DNA of 64,000 nt, from positions 62,001 through 126,000 of the forward strand of contig CAXAUZ010000001.1 in NCBI GenBank assembly GCA_963972525.1, read 5' to 3'. This document shows positions 52,168 through 59,137 of the stretch, in pieces. The stretch is from Salinilacustrithrix sp003476595 (GTDB taxonomy: Bacteria; Actinomycetota; Acidimicrobiia; Acidimicrobiales; Salinilacustritrichaceae). Position numbers and translations under genes: made by a program. The notes beneath the pieces are model-generated. The model saw only the letters and a list, made by a program, of their open reading frames with translations. It searched no databases and had not been told where the DNA came from. Each line of letters starts with the position of its first letter. Within the stretch, counting starts at the first letter, position 1.

Positions 52168-52869
52168 ATGGATGTTCTCATCTGCGAGGACGACCCCGTG
52201 GCGCGCTCGGTCATCGGCGACCTGGTCGAGGACCTGGGCGGCCAGGTGCTGGCCGGCGTGGACTCCACCCTCGACGCTCTGGCGTTCCTCAGCCGGTTCA
52301 CGCCCGACGTTGCGGTCGTCGACCTCCTGCTCCACCGCAGCACCGGCATCGACCTCGTCGACCGGCTCCGCCGGGACCACCCGGATGTGATCGTCGTGGT
52401 GTTCACCGCCCACGACTCGCTGCTGCACCTCGACGACGCTGTCGAGGTGGTGGCCAAGCCCGACTTCGAGCGCCTGGCCCGGGTGCTGGCCGCCGCCAGC
52501 GAGCGCACCGGCGAGCGCCGCCGACCGGTGCGGCCGGTGACGGCCCAGCCCGCGACGGTCGACAGCCACGCCTTCTACCGCCTGGTCGCCGACGCCCGCC
52601 CCGACGACGTCCTGCTCTGCGTCACGCTCGACGACGGCGCCGACCCCGAGGCGGTCGTCACCGAGCTGCGCACCGCCCTGCGCACCCACGACCTCGTGCT
52701 GCGGCGGAACCGCTCGGTCGTCGCCCTGCTGGTCGGCGGCGGCGAGGAGACCGTGCGGGCCCTGGAGCAGCGGGTCCGGGCCACGCTCCCCCACCTGGCC
52801 GACCGCACGACCAGCACCGTCGTCGGCGACCAGCCGATCGATGCGTTCAGCCGCCTGACCACCGGCTGA
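52168..52869 (+). CDS. Response regulator receiver protein with degenerate GGDEF-like C-terminus
   Basis: A 233-residue protein. Residues 1-115 form a CheY-like receiver with acidic pocket Glu7/Asp8/Asp9, phospho-acceptor Asp52 (VAVVDLLLHRSTG), Thr80 and Lys97 (VVAKPDF). Residues 130-233 resemble a GGDEF fold that has lost its signature: LRTHDLVLRRNRSVVALLVG stands where diguanylate cyclases have 'lR.sDlvaRyGGDEFavllpg'. It is therefore unlikely to make cyclic di-GMP. No HTH is seen. It is divergent from gap with 102 bp between them; no histidine kinase is adjacent. Confidence 0.75.
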   Translation: MDVLICEDDPVARSVIGDLVEDLGGQVLAGVDSTLDALAFLSRFTPDVAVVDLLLHRSTGIDLVDRLRRDHPDVIVVVFTAHDSLLHLDDAVEVVAKPDFERLARVLAAASERTGERRRPVRPVTAQPATVDSHAFYRLVADARPDDVLLCVTLDDGADPEAVVTELRTALRTHDLVLRRNRSVVALLVGGGEETVRALEQRVRATLPHLADRTTSTVVGDQPIDAFSRLTTG

Positions 52870-52932
52870 TCCACACGAGAGGCGCGCTCGAGCGCCGGTC
52901 CTCCCGGACCGGTGGTCGTTCGCTCCGCCCGG

Positions 52933-54276
52933 TCAGGCCGGTGGCGTGATGGGGCCGCCGTCGCCGGGCCGGTGGATGGTCCACTCCCCGCCCGGCCCGC
53001 GGACCGGGCGGAACCCCCGTTCCTTGATCCGGTTGTGGGACCCGCAGTAGGCGTCCGAGTTCGCAACGTTCGTCGGGCCACCCCGGATCGCCGGGTTCCG
53101 GTGGTCGACCTGGAGGCACCTGCCTCGCCCGTCGCACCCGGGCCAGAGACAGCCGAGCCCGCCCGGACCCCGCACCAGCGCCTGCAGCATGGCGGCGTCC
53201 CGGGCCGAGCCGGTGAACAGCCGGCACCGCCGCCCGAGGTCGATGACGTTGCCGTCACCGTCCAGCACGACCCGGCGGACGTGGCCGATGAGCGCGGCGG
53301 CCACGGCATCGGAGGGGTGGAGCGGCGTGCCGCCGATGGTGTGGCACCGCCGATCGCCGAGGTCGCCGTTCGGGTCGATGTCGACCTCCTCGCCTGCCGC
53401 GCGGCGCAGCTCGTCCTCGAACGTCTCCTGGTCGATGACGATGTTCACCAGCGGCTCGGGCGAGCGGGCACCGGCGTCAGCGGCGGCCGCCCGGCGGAAG
53501 ATCGCGAGCAGTGTGTCCGCCCGTCGCTGCGCCGGTGTGCGGTCCAGGTGCTCGACCCGGGTGTCGTCGCCGTGCAGCTCACGAGCCTCGGCCCAGTCGG
53601 CGGCGAACTCGGCGTCTTCGAACTTGTCGAAGATCTCCTGCATCGTCGCCCCCTGGAACGGGCCGAACCGACCCTCGGCGGCGAACGACCCGTCGATGTC
53701 GCTCTCGTGCAGGGAGAAGCGCCGCCGTTTGTGCAGATGCTCGGCCCGCTGGGCGGCACCGTCGCTGTCGGCAAGGGACTCCCACCGGCGGAGCACGGCG
53801 ACGAAGTCGTCGTAGCCGAGCTTGGCGGCCTCTGCTGCGAAGGCCGCGTCGGCGCCGGCCACGTGCTCCTTCACCCGGGGGTTCGACACCACCCGTCCGA
53901 TGGCCCGCATGTGCCCGGTGGGGATCTCGCCCCGGGCGTAGGCGGCTTCCACGATGGGCAGCTGCCGCAGCGCACGTGCCGTCTGGACCCGCCCGTACGC
54001 CTCGGACCCGGACAGGCGGCCGATGGCCTTCAGCGCACCCTTGGCACTCTTGTGGCCGTCGAGGCTGAACGCCGCCGAGCGGTCGAGGTGGTCGGCGGCC
54101 CGGTCGGTGCCGTGGTCGAGCCGTCGGCGCAAGACCTCCAGCTTCCCGACGACGGCGAGCTCCTCGGCCGGCGCGAGCGCGTCGAGGTCGACGACCTGCA
54201 AGCCGCCGACTGCGGCGTCGAGCACGTCGAGCGCATGCGCCACGTCGTCCTCGCTCGGTTGGTCGATGACGGTCAC
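52933..54276 (-). CDS. DUF222 / HNH endonuclease domain protein
   Basis: A 447-residue member of the abundant actinobacterial DUF222 ('13E12 repeat') family. The N-terminal DUF222 region includes SAKGALKAIGRLSGSEAYGR and GEIPTGHMRAIGRVVSNPRV. The C-terminal HNH nuclease motif reads CLWPGCDGRGRCLQVDHRNP then ANSDAYCGSHNRIKERGF with zinc cysteines. These genes are repetitive, often mobile, and of unknown function. GTG 54276 is chosen because GGGGAGG lies 8 nt upstream; an ATG at 54327 is possible. The 174 bp before the next gene (54277-54450) shows no other feature. Confidence 0.88.
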   Translation of the reverse strand: MTVIDQPSEDDVAHALDVLDAAVGGLQVVDLDALAPAEELAVVGKLEVLRRRLDHGTDRAADHLDRSAAFSLDGHKSAKGALKAIGRLSGSEAYGRVQTARALRQLPIVEAAYARGEIPTGHMRAIGRVVSNPRVKEHVAGADAAFAAEAAKLGYDDFVAVLRRWESLADSDGAAQRAEHLHKRRRFSLHESDIDGSFAAEGRFGPFQGATMQEIFDKFEDAEFAADWAEARELHGDDTRVEHLDRTPAQRRADTLLAIFRRAAAADAGARSPEPLVNIVIDQETFEDELRRAAGEEVDIDPNGDLGDRRCHTIGGTPLHPSDAVAAALIGHVRRVVLDGDGNVIDLGRRCRLFTGSARDAAMLQALVRGPGGLGCLWPGCDGRGRCLQVDHRNPAIRGGPTNVANSDAYCGSHNRIKERGFRPVRGPGGEWTIHRPGDGGPITPPA

Positions 54277-54450
54277 GGCGTCGCCTCCCCAGAGGCGCCA
54301 CCGGACCAGGGCGAATCGTCGCACCACATGGGCACAACCCCCTTCACATCCGATGTCGATGGTCGGCGCGGAGCCGACGAGTGGCGCACCCGGCCCCAGC
54401 CGGATCGCCTACTCACCATTGAACTCAGGGGGTACGACAGGAACTCGCGG

Positions 54451-54981
54451 TCATCGATCGAGCCCGGCGGAGACCTCCACGACCCGCAGGTCGTACAGCA
54501 CCTGCATCGGGTGGATCGGCGATCTGACGAACCCGTAGCGCTCGTAGAAGGCACGGGCATCGGCGCTGATCGCGTCGACCAGCATCACGCGGGCGCCGAT
54601 CACCTTCCCGGCGGCAACCGCAGCGAGCAACGCCTCACGCCACAGCTCCGCGGCCCAGCCACGACCCTGGTACCGCTCATCGATCGCGAAGCGCCCCATC
54701 CCCACTGCAGGGACGGGATCCAGCGCACGGTCGGCGAGGGAAGCCGGTGCATCCGCACGCCGCACCTCCCCCGGCGAGAGGCAGTAGTACCCGACGATGC
54801 TGGGACGGTCGTCCTCGGCCACCTCCTCGGGGTCGAGCAGCAGGTAGGTCACGGCGGCCCTCGACTCCATGCTCTGACGTGCCTGGGTCGCCAGCCAGCG
54901 GTCGAGCGAGGCCTCCCCGCAGCGAAACCCGTTGCGCTGCACCTTGGACGGCGCAGCGCGGTCGAACCGGAGGAGCTGCAC
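54451..54981 (-). CDS. GNAT-family toxin (TacT-like acetyltransferase)
   Basis: A 176-residue acetyltransferase. It starts FDRAAPSKVQRNGFRCGEAS, matching the 'FdCG...LD.wL...A' N-terminus of TacT/AtaT-type toxins (here FRCGEASLDRWLATQARQS). GMGRFAIDERYQGRGWAAEL is the acetyl-CoA-binding motif, and ARAFYERYGFVRSPIHPMQV the usual C-terminal part. TacT-like toxins acetylate the amino group of charged tRNAs and stop translation. The gene follows a DUF1778 antitoxin gene by 6 nt, as expected for this system. Confidence 0.9.
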   Translation of the reverse strand: MQLLRFDRAAPSKVQRNGFRCGEASLDRWLATQARQSMESRAAVTYLLLDPEEVAEDDRPSIVGYYCLSPGEVRRADAPASLADRALDPVPAVGMGRFAIDERYQGRGWAAELWREALLAAVAAGKVIGARVMLVDAISADARAFYERYGFVRSPIHPMQVLYDLRVVEVSAGLDR

Positions 54982-54987
54982 GCCAGG

Positions 54988-55263
54988 TCAGTCGAGGGTG
55001 ATGCGCTGCGGGCGAGCGAAGAGCTCCACCAGTCGCCCGTCGGGCCGGACCGGCCGGTCCAGCAGCTCGAGGAACTCGTCCCACGTATCGGGATCGAGCA
55101 CGAAGCTCCGCTGGTCGGCGAGCACCTCGTGGGCACGCGCAACTGCGGAGGCGGTCAGGAACTCGGTCACGGTCTCGCCGGTCTGCGCGGCGGCCTGGCG
55201 GATGAGCTCGTCATCGTCGGCTCGGAGCCGGAGGTTCCGGCGGGCGTCCTTGGTGGTGGTCAC
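54988..55263 (-). CDS. DUF1778 antitoxin (TacA-like)
   Basis: A 91-residue ribbon-helix-helix antitoxin. The N-terminal RRNLRLRADDDELIRQAAAQ followed by TGETVTEFLTASAVARAHEV (about 8-47) is the DUF1778 DNA-binding part. The C-terminal tail (LDPDTWDEFLELLDRPVRPD) would wrap and neutralise the GNAT toxin. GTG start at 55263; GAGGAG lies 12-17 nt upstream. It comes first in the pair and probably represses it through the GTAC-containing sites upstream. Confidence 0.88.
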   Translation of the reverse strand: MTTTKDARRNLRLRADDDELIRQAAAQTGETVTEFLTASAVARAHEVLADQRSFVLDPDTWDEFLELLDRPVRPDGRLVELFARPQRITLD

Positions 55264-55295
55264 GAATCGACCTCGAGGAGTGGTGCATGCTGGAC

Positions 55296-55320
55296 GTACG
55301 TCATGGTACATACGTTGTAC
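55296..55320. promoter_or_regulatory. Putative antitoxin operator: three GTAC half-sites
   Basis: GTAC at 55296-55299, 55306-55309 and 55317-55320, spaced 10 and 11 bp, one helical turn each, just upstream of the antitoxin start. A minus-strand TATGTA (55312-55307) overlaps the middle site and could be the -10. The spacing suits stacked ribbon-helix-helix dimers. Confidence 0.5.
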
Positions 55321-55337
55321 GCCAACGGCAACGCTCT

Positions 55338-56210
55338 TCAGGCGAGCCCGGCCAGCACCGCCCCAAGCAGGTCGCTGTCGTGGGCGAGGCCGTGGGGGCG
55401 GTCGACGTCGGCCTCGACCACCCGCACCTCCGGCGCCGCGGTGCTGACGTCCCCGAGGGGCAGCCCGCCCCGCTGGGTGACGACGACGTCGGGCGTGAGG
55501 TCGTGGAGGCCGAGCACCCGCAGGTGGCCGGCCAGGTCGACGTCCTTCACGCCGGTCTCGTCGGCCTGGAGGTTGGCGACGAACACGTACCGACCCGTCC
55601 GCTGGGCGATGGCCCGCTGGATGCCCGGCACGACGGCAGCGGCGAGGACGCTCGTGTAGAAGGAGCCGGGCCCGAGCACGATCTGGTCGGCCTGCTGCAG
55701 CGCCTCGGTGGCGGCGGCCGGGACGGGCGGATCGGCCGGGTCGACGGCGATGTGCACCAGGCGGCCCGCGGCCTCGATCTCGACCTGGCCCCGCACCGTG
55801 CCCTCGGGCGTCTCGGCCACGAGGTCGATCGGGGCGTCGGTGGCCGGCAGCACCTGCATCACCTCGGGGTCGACGCCGAGCCAGCGGGACAGGGCCGCAG
55901 CGGCGGCGACCAGGTCGTGGCCGGCATCGACGAGGCCGGCGAGCACGAGGTTGCCGACGGCGTGGCCGGCCAGGTCGCCGTCCGTGAAGCGGTGCTCCAT
56001 GGCCTCGGCCAGCTCCCGGTTGGGGCTCACCGCAGCGATGCAGCGACGGAGGTCGCCTGGCGCCGGCATGGGGATGCACTCGCGCAGGCGTCCGCTGGAG
56101 CCGCCGTCGTCGCCGGTGGCCACGATCGCGGTCGTGTGGCCGGCGTAGGTGCCGACCGCCTTGAGCAGCATGGCCAGCCCGTGCCCGCCGCCGATGGCGA
56201 CGACTCTCAC
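55338..56210 (-). CDS. yvcK: YvcK/CofD-like gluconeogenesis factor
   Basis: A 290-residue protein of the YvcK family: VVAIGGGHGLAMLLKAVGTY at the start, TAIVATGDDGGSSGRLRECI (about 27-46), APGDLRRCIAA, HAVGNLVLAGL, and QADQIVLGPGSFYTSVLAAA. YvcK is needed for growth on gluconeogenic carbon sources and for cell-wall synthesis; some homologues bind UDP-GlcNAc. The ATG overlaps the rapZ stop (ATGA), keeping the conserved rapZ-yvcK pair. whiA, which normally follows, is absent; a DUF1778/GNAT pair comes next. Confidence 0.94.
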   Translation of the reverse strand: MRVVAIGGGHGLAMLLKAVGTYAGHTTAIVATGDDGGSSGRLRECIPMPAPGDLRRCIAAVSPNRELAEAMEHRFTDGDLAGHAVGNLVLAGLVDAGHDLVAAAAALSRWLGVDPEVMQVLPATDAPIDLVAETPEGTVRGQVEIEAAGRLVHIAVDPADPPVPAAATEALQQADQIVLGPGSFYTSVLAAAVVPGIQRAIAQRTGRYVFVANLQADETGVKDVDLAGHLRVLGLHDLTPDVVVTQRGGLPLGDVSTAAPEVRVVEADVDRPHGLAHDSDLLGAVLAGLA

Positions 56211-57058
56211 TTCTCTGCGTCCCGGTGGGCGACCGTCACCTCGGTGTCGAGGTCGGCCAGGCGGGCGCGGATCTCCTCGGCGATGGCGACGGAGCGGTGG
56301 CGGCCGCCGGTGCAGCCGATGGCGATGCTCAGGTAGGCCTTGCCCTCGTTGCGGTAGGCGGGCAGGAGCAGCTCGAGCAGGTCGACGATGCGGTCGATGA
56401 ACTCCTTGGCCTCCTCCTGGCCGAGCACGTAGTCCCGCACCGGCTCGTCGAGCCCGGTGAGGGGGCGCAGCTCGTCCACCCAGTGGGGGTTTGGCAGGAA
56501 GCGCACGTCGAGGACCATGTCGGCGTCGATCGGGAGGCCGTGCTTGAACCCGAACGAGCGGATGGTCGTGCGCATGCCGACGTCGGCGTCCTCCTGGCCG
56601 AAGGCAGCCCGGATGCGGTCGCGCAGCTGGTGGACGTTGAGGTTGGTGGTGTCGATGACCACGTCGGCCTCGGCCCGCACCGGCTCGAGCACGGCCCGCT
56701 CCTGCTCGATGGCCTGCTCGATCGTGTCGGCTTCGCTCATCGGGTGGCGGCGCCGGGTCTGCTCGTAGCGACGGACGAGCTCGGGCGTGGCGCAGTCGAG
56801 GAACAGGATCCGCACCCGGGGCACGCTGCGCCGCAGCTCGGCCAGGGCGTCGACCAGCTCCCGGTCGTAGTGCCCGGTGCCGGCGACCAGCACGATGCGG
56901 TCGATGGACGAGCCTTTGGCGTCGGCCAGCTCGGTGACCTTCGGCATGAGCTCGGGCGGCAGGTTGTCGATGACGAACCAGCCCAGGTCCTCGAAGTCGT
57001 TGGCGGCCTGCGAGCGGCCGGCGCCGGACAGGCCGGCGATCACCACGTAGTCGCCCAT
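56207..57058 (-). CDS. rapZ: RNase adapter RapZ / nucleotide-binding protein YvcJ
   Basis: A 283-residue P-loop protein. The Walker A is GLSGAGRS (residues 9-16, Arg in place of the canonical Lys, common in actinobacterial RapZ as far as I recall), followed by FEDLGWFVIDNLPPELMP. DTTNLNVHQLRDRI, FGFKHGLPIDADMVLDVRFL and the C-terminal AIGCTGGRHRSVAIAEEI are diagnostic. It binds nucleotides and, in other bacteria, controls amino-sugar metabolism. The ATG at 57058 lies 7 nt after a TACCCT box. It overlaps yvcK by 4 bp. Confidence 0.94.
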   Translation of the reverse strand: MGDYVVIAGLSGAGRSQAANDFEDLGWFVIDNLPPELMPKVTELADAKGSSIDRIVLVAGTGHYDRELVDALAELRRSVPRVRILFLDCATPELVRRYEQTRRRHPMSEADTIEQAIEQERAVLEPVRAEADVVIDTTNLNVHQLRDRIRAAFGQEDADVGMRTTIRSFGFKHGLPIDADMVLDVRFLPNPHWVDELRPLTGLDEPVRDYVLGQEEAKEFIDRIVDLLELLLPAYRNEGKAYLSIAIGCTGGRHRSVAIAEEIRARLADLDTEVTVAHRDAEK

Positions 57059-57065
57059 GCGGGGC

Positions 57066-57071
57066 AGGGTA
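57066..57071 (-). promoter_or_regulatory. -10 box of rapZ-yvcK (leaderless type)
   Basis: Minus-strand TACCCT, 7 nt before the rapZ ATG, within the 20-bp gap after the methyltransferase gene. The pair can thus be transcribed independently of that gene. Confidence 0.5.
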
Positions 57072-57078
57072 CTTCTGG

Positions 57079-57816
57079 CTACCGGAGCTTCTCGGTCCGC
57101 AGGAACAGCAGGCGAGGGATCTCGGCCGCGTCGGTGTACTCCGGCGCCCGGGCCAGGAACCCGGGTGGCGGCGCCGGCTCCTCGATCCTGGTCAGTAGCA
57201 GGCCATTGTCGATGAGCGCGTTGAGGTACCGGCTGAGCGGGCGGTGGATGAACGGGATGTAGACGTCCTTCTGCACCTCCTCGATGGACTTGTCCTCCCG
57301 CAGGTAGGCACCGATGCGCCAGTACTGCTCGGGCGGGTCGAGGATCTGGTCGTCGATCCAGCCGCTGTTCGGCGTCTGCAGCAGCGGATGGTTGAGGAAG
57401 AACAGGAACCGCCCGCCCGGCTGCAGCACTCGGGCGACCTCGGCGATGGCGTCGTCGACGTCGTCGATGTGCTCGAAGACGAGGCACGCCACGGCGACGT
57501 CGAAGCTGGCGTCCGGGAACGGAAGGCCAGCCGCGCCAGAGCGCAGGTACACCGGCCCTCCGCCCCGCTCCTTGGCCACCTCCACCTGGTTCCAGGTGGG
57601 GTCGAGGCCGACGACCTCGGCGCCGAGGCGGGCGGCGAGCCGGGCGACCTGTCCCTCCCCCGTGCCGATGTCCAGCACCCGGTGGGCGCCACGCAGGTGC
57701 TCCTCGGCCAGCGGGAGGATCTGCTCCTCGTACTCGGGATCGACGCCGTCGGTGAAGCCTTCCTGCCACCAGTCGGCGTGGGTCTCCCAGAGGTCGTCGT
57801 CGCTCACCGGTCGCAT
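57079..57816 (-). CDS. Class I SAM-dependent methyltransferase
   Basis: A 245-residue methyltransferase. Motif I, which binds S-adenosylmethionine, is RVLDIGTGEGQVARLAARLG (about 46-65); then VVGLDPTWNQVEVA (acidic residue contacting the ribose), SFDVAVACLVFEHIDDVDDA and EVARVLQPGGRFLFFLNHPL. It belongs to the Methyltransf_11 type; the substrate is unknown. It lies between uvrC and rapZ, codirectional with rapZ but separated by its promoter, and divergent from the membrane pair to the right. Confidence 0.88.
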   Translation of the reverse strand: MRPVSDDDLWETHADWWQEGFTDGVDPEYEEQILPLAEEHLRGAHRVLDIGTGEGQVARLAARLGAEVVGLDPTWNQVEVAKERGGGPVYLRSGAAGLPFPDASFDVAVACLVFEHIDDVDDAIAEVARVLQPGGRFLFFLNHPLLQTPNSGWIDDQILDPPEQYWRIGAYLREDKSIEEVQKDVYIPFIHRPLSRYLNALIDNGLLLTRIEEPAPPPGFLARAPEYTDAAEIPRLLFLRTEKLR

Positions 57817-57845
57817 GCAACACCCAGCGCCACCGGCGACGCCAA

Positions 57846-57851
57846 TACCCT
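57846..57851 (+). promoter_or_regulatory. -10 box for the membrane-protein pair (leaderless type)
   Basis: TACCCT followed by 6 nt and the GTG at 57858. Confidence 0.45.
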
Positions 57852-57857
57852 GGCGCC

Positions 57858-58283
57858 GTGGCGGCAGGACGGGACGGGATGTCGCACCGTGACGTGACCC
57901 TGGCGTGGGTGGCGCCGCTCCTCCTCGTTGCCATCGCCGCCGTGGCGGTCGTCCGCAACCACACCGTGGACCAGTCGCCCTGGCAGGGCGTCGGCTTCGG
58001 CATGTTCTCGAGCTACGACTACCTGCCGAGCCGGACCGCGCGCCTCACGGCCACGGTCGACGGCGAGACGAGGCCCGTCGCCCTGCCAGGCGACCTCCGC
58101 GACGAGCTCGAGCGGGTGCTGGTCGCCCCCGGCGATGGCCACGCCGAGGCACTGGCGACGGAGGTCATGGCGCGGGCCGGGGCCGAGGCTATCCGGCTCG
58201 AGATCCTCGGCCACGACGTCGACGACACACAGGATGGCCTGCGCATCACCCTCGTCCCGGTGCGGACGGTGGAGGTCCCTTGA
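57858..58283 (+). CDS. Small membrane-anchored protein, unknown function
   Basis: A 141-residue protein with one N-terminal transmembrane helix (LAWVAPLLLVAIAAVAVV, about 15-32) and an extracytoplasmic-looking C-terminal domain. SPWQGVGFGMFSSYDYLPSR follows the helix, then a beta-rich region ends LRITLVPVRTVEV. I do not recognise the family. GTG start 6 nt after a -10 box, so probably leaderless. Its stop overlaps the TTG start of the next membrane protein, so the two are co-translated and probably form one complex. Confidence 0.65.
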   Translation: MAAGRDGMSHRDVTLAWVAPLLLVAIAAVAVVRNHTVDQSPWQGVGFGMFSSYDYLPSRTARLTATVDGETRPVALPGDLRDELERVLVAPGDGHAEALATEVMARAGAEAIRLEILGHDVDDTQDGLRITLVPVRTVEVP

Positions 58284-59137
58284 GAGCCGTTGACCGCTCC
58301 CGCACCTGGTTCGACGACCTCGATCCGTTCCTGGTCGTCGCCCGGCTCAGCCTGTTCGTGGCCATCGTGAACAATCACAGCCACCCGAGGATCGCTGTCG
58401 CCCTCGGCGTCGTCACTGCGGTGCTGTACTTCGAGGAGCGGTGGCTGCGCTCCCCGTGGCCCTGGTTGGCCATCGTCGCAGTTCTCGGCTGGCTGCAGAT
58501 CCAGGAGTGGTGGCTCATCGACGACCACCCCGTGGCCACGACCTACTGGCTCCTCGCCATCGGCGTGTCCCGGTTCAGCCGATGGCCCGACGATGTCCTC
58601 GCGCTCAGCGCCCGGCTGCTGGTCGGGGCTCTCTTCGCCCTGGCGTTCGGGTGGAAGCTGCTCTCTGGGCCGTTCGTGAGCGGCGACTTCTTCGAGTACA
58701 CGCTCGTCCGGGACGACCGCTTCGAGCCGATCGCTGTCCTGATCGGCGGCGCCGAGGAGGACCAGCTGGTCCAGGAGCGGGGTGTCATCACCCAGCTCAC
58801 ATCGACCGGTGCGGCCGGAGACGCCGTCGAGATCGAGACGGGCGCGCGCACCCGATCCGTGGCGCTCACGTTCACCTGGGTCGGGCTGATCATGGAGGGC
58901 GCGGTGGCTGCCGCCTTCCTGGCACCGCTGCGAGGCCGCTGGCAGCTGCTGCGTGCCGTCGCGCTCATCGGCTTCTGCGTGACGACGTACGCGGTCCTGC
59001 CCATCGCCGGGTTCGCCGTGCTGCTGCTGACGATGGGCCTCGCCCATGCGCACCGACCTGGCGTCCGCCGAGCGCACGCCATCGCCGCTGCGGCGATCCT
59101 CGTCTGGAACGCGATCCTCGCCGGCCTGATCCTGTAG
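58280..59137 (+). CDS. Multi-pass membrane protein, possibly HTTM/gamma-carboxylase-like
   Basis: A 285-residue protein with about seven hydrophobic segments. The start is a rare TTG at 58280, supported by GGAGG 5 nt upstream and a 4-bp overlap with the preceding gene (TTGA). The middle part, FALAFGWKLLSGPFVSGDFF followed by EYTLVRDDRF, resembles the 'fa.wKl.s..f..g.ff.y.l..D.Rf' region of HTTM (vitamin K-dependent carboxylase-like) membrane proteins. A soluble loop of about 55 residues lies before the last three helices. The family call is tentative. It ends exactly where uvrC, on the other strand, ends. Confidence 0.6.
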   Translation: MRAVDRSRTWFDDLDPFLVVARLSLFVAIVNNHSHPRIAVALGVVTAVLYFEERWLRSPWPWLAIVAVLGWLQIQEWWLIDDHPVATTYWLLAIGVSRFSRWPDDVLALSARLLVGALFALAFGWKLLSGPFVSGDFFEYTLVRDDRFEPIAVLIGGAEEDQLVQERGVITQLTSTGAAGDAVEIETGARTRSVALTFTWVGLIMEGAVAAAFLAPLRGRWQLLRAVALIGFCVTTYAVLPIAGFAVLLLTMGLAHAHRPGVRRAHAIAAAAILVWNAILAGLIL

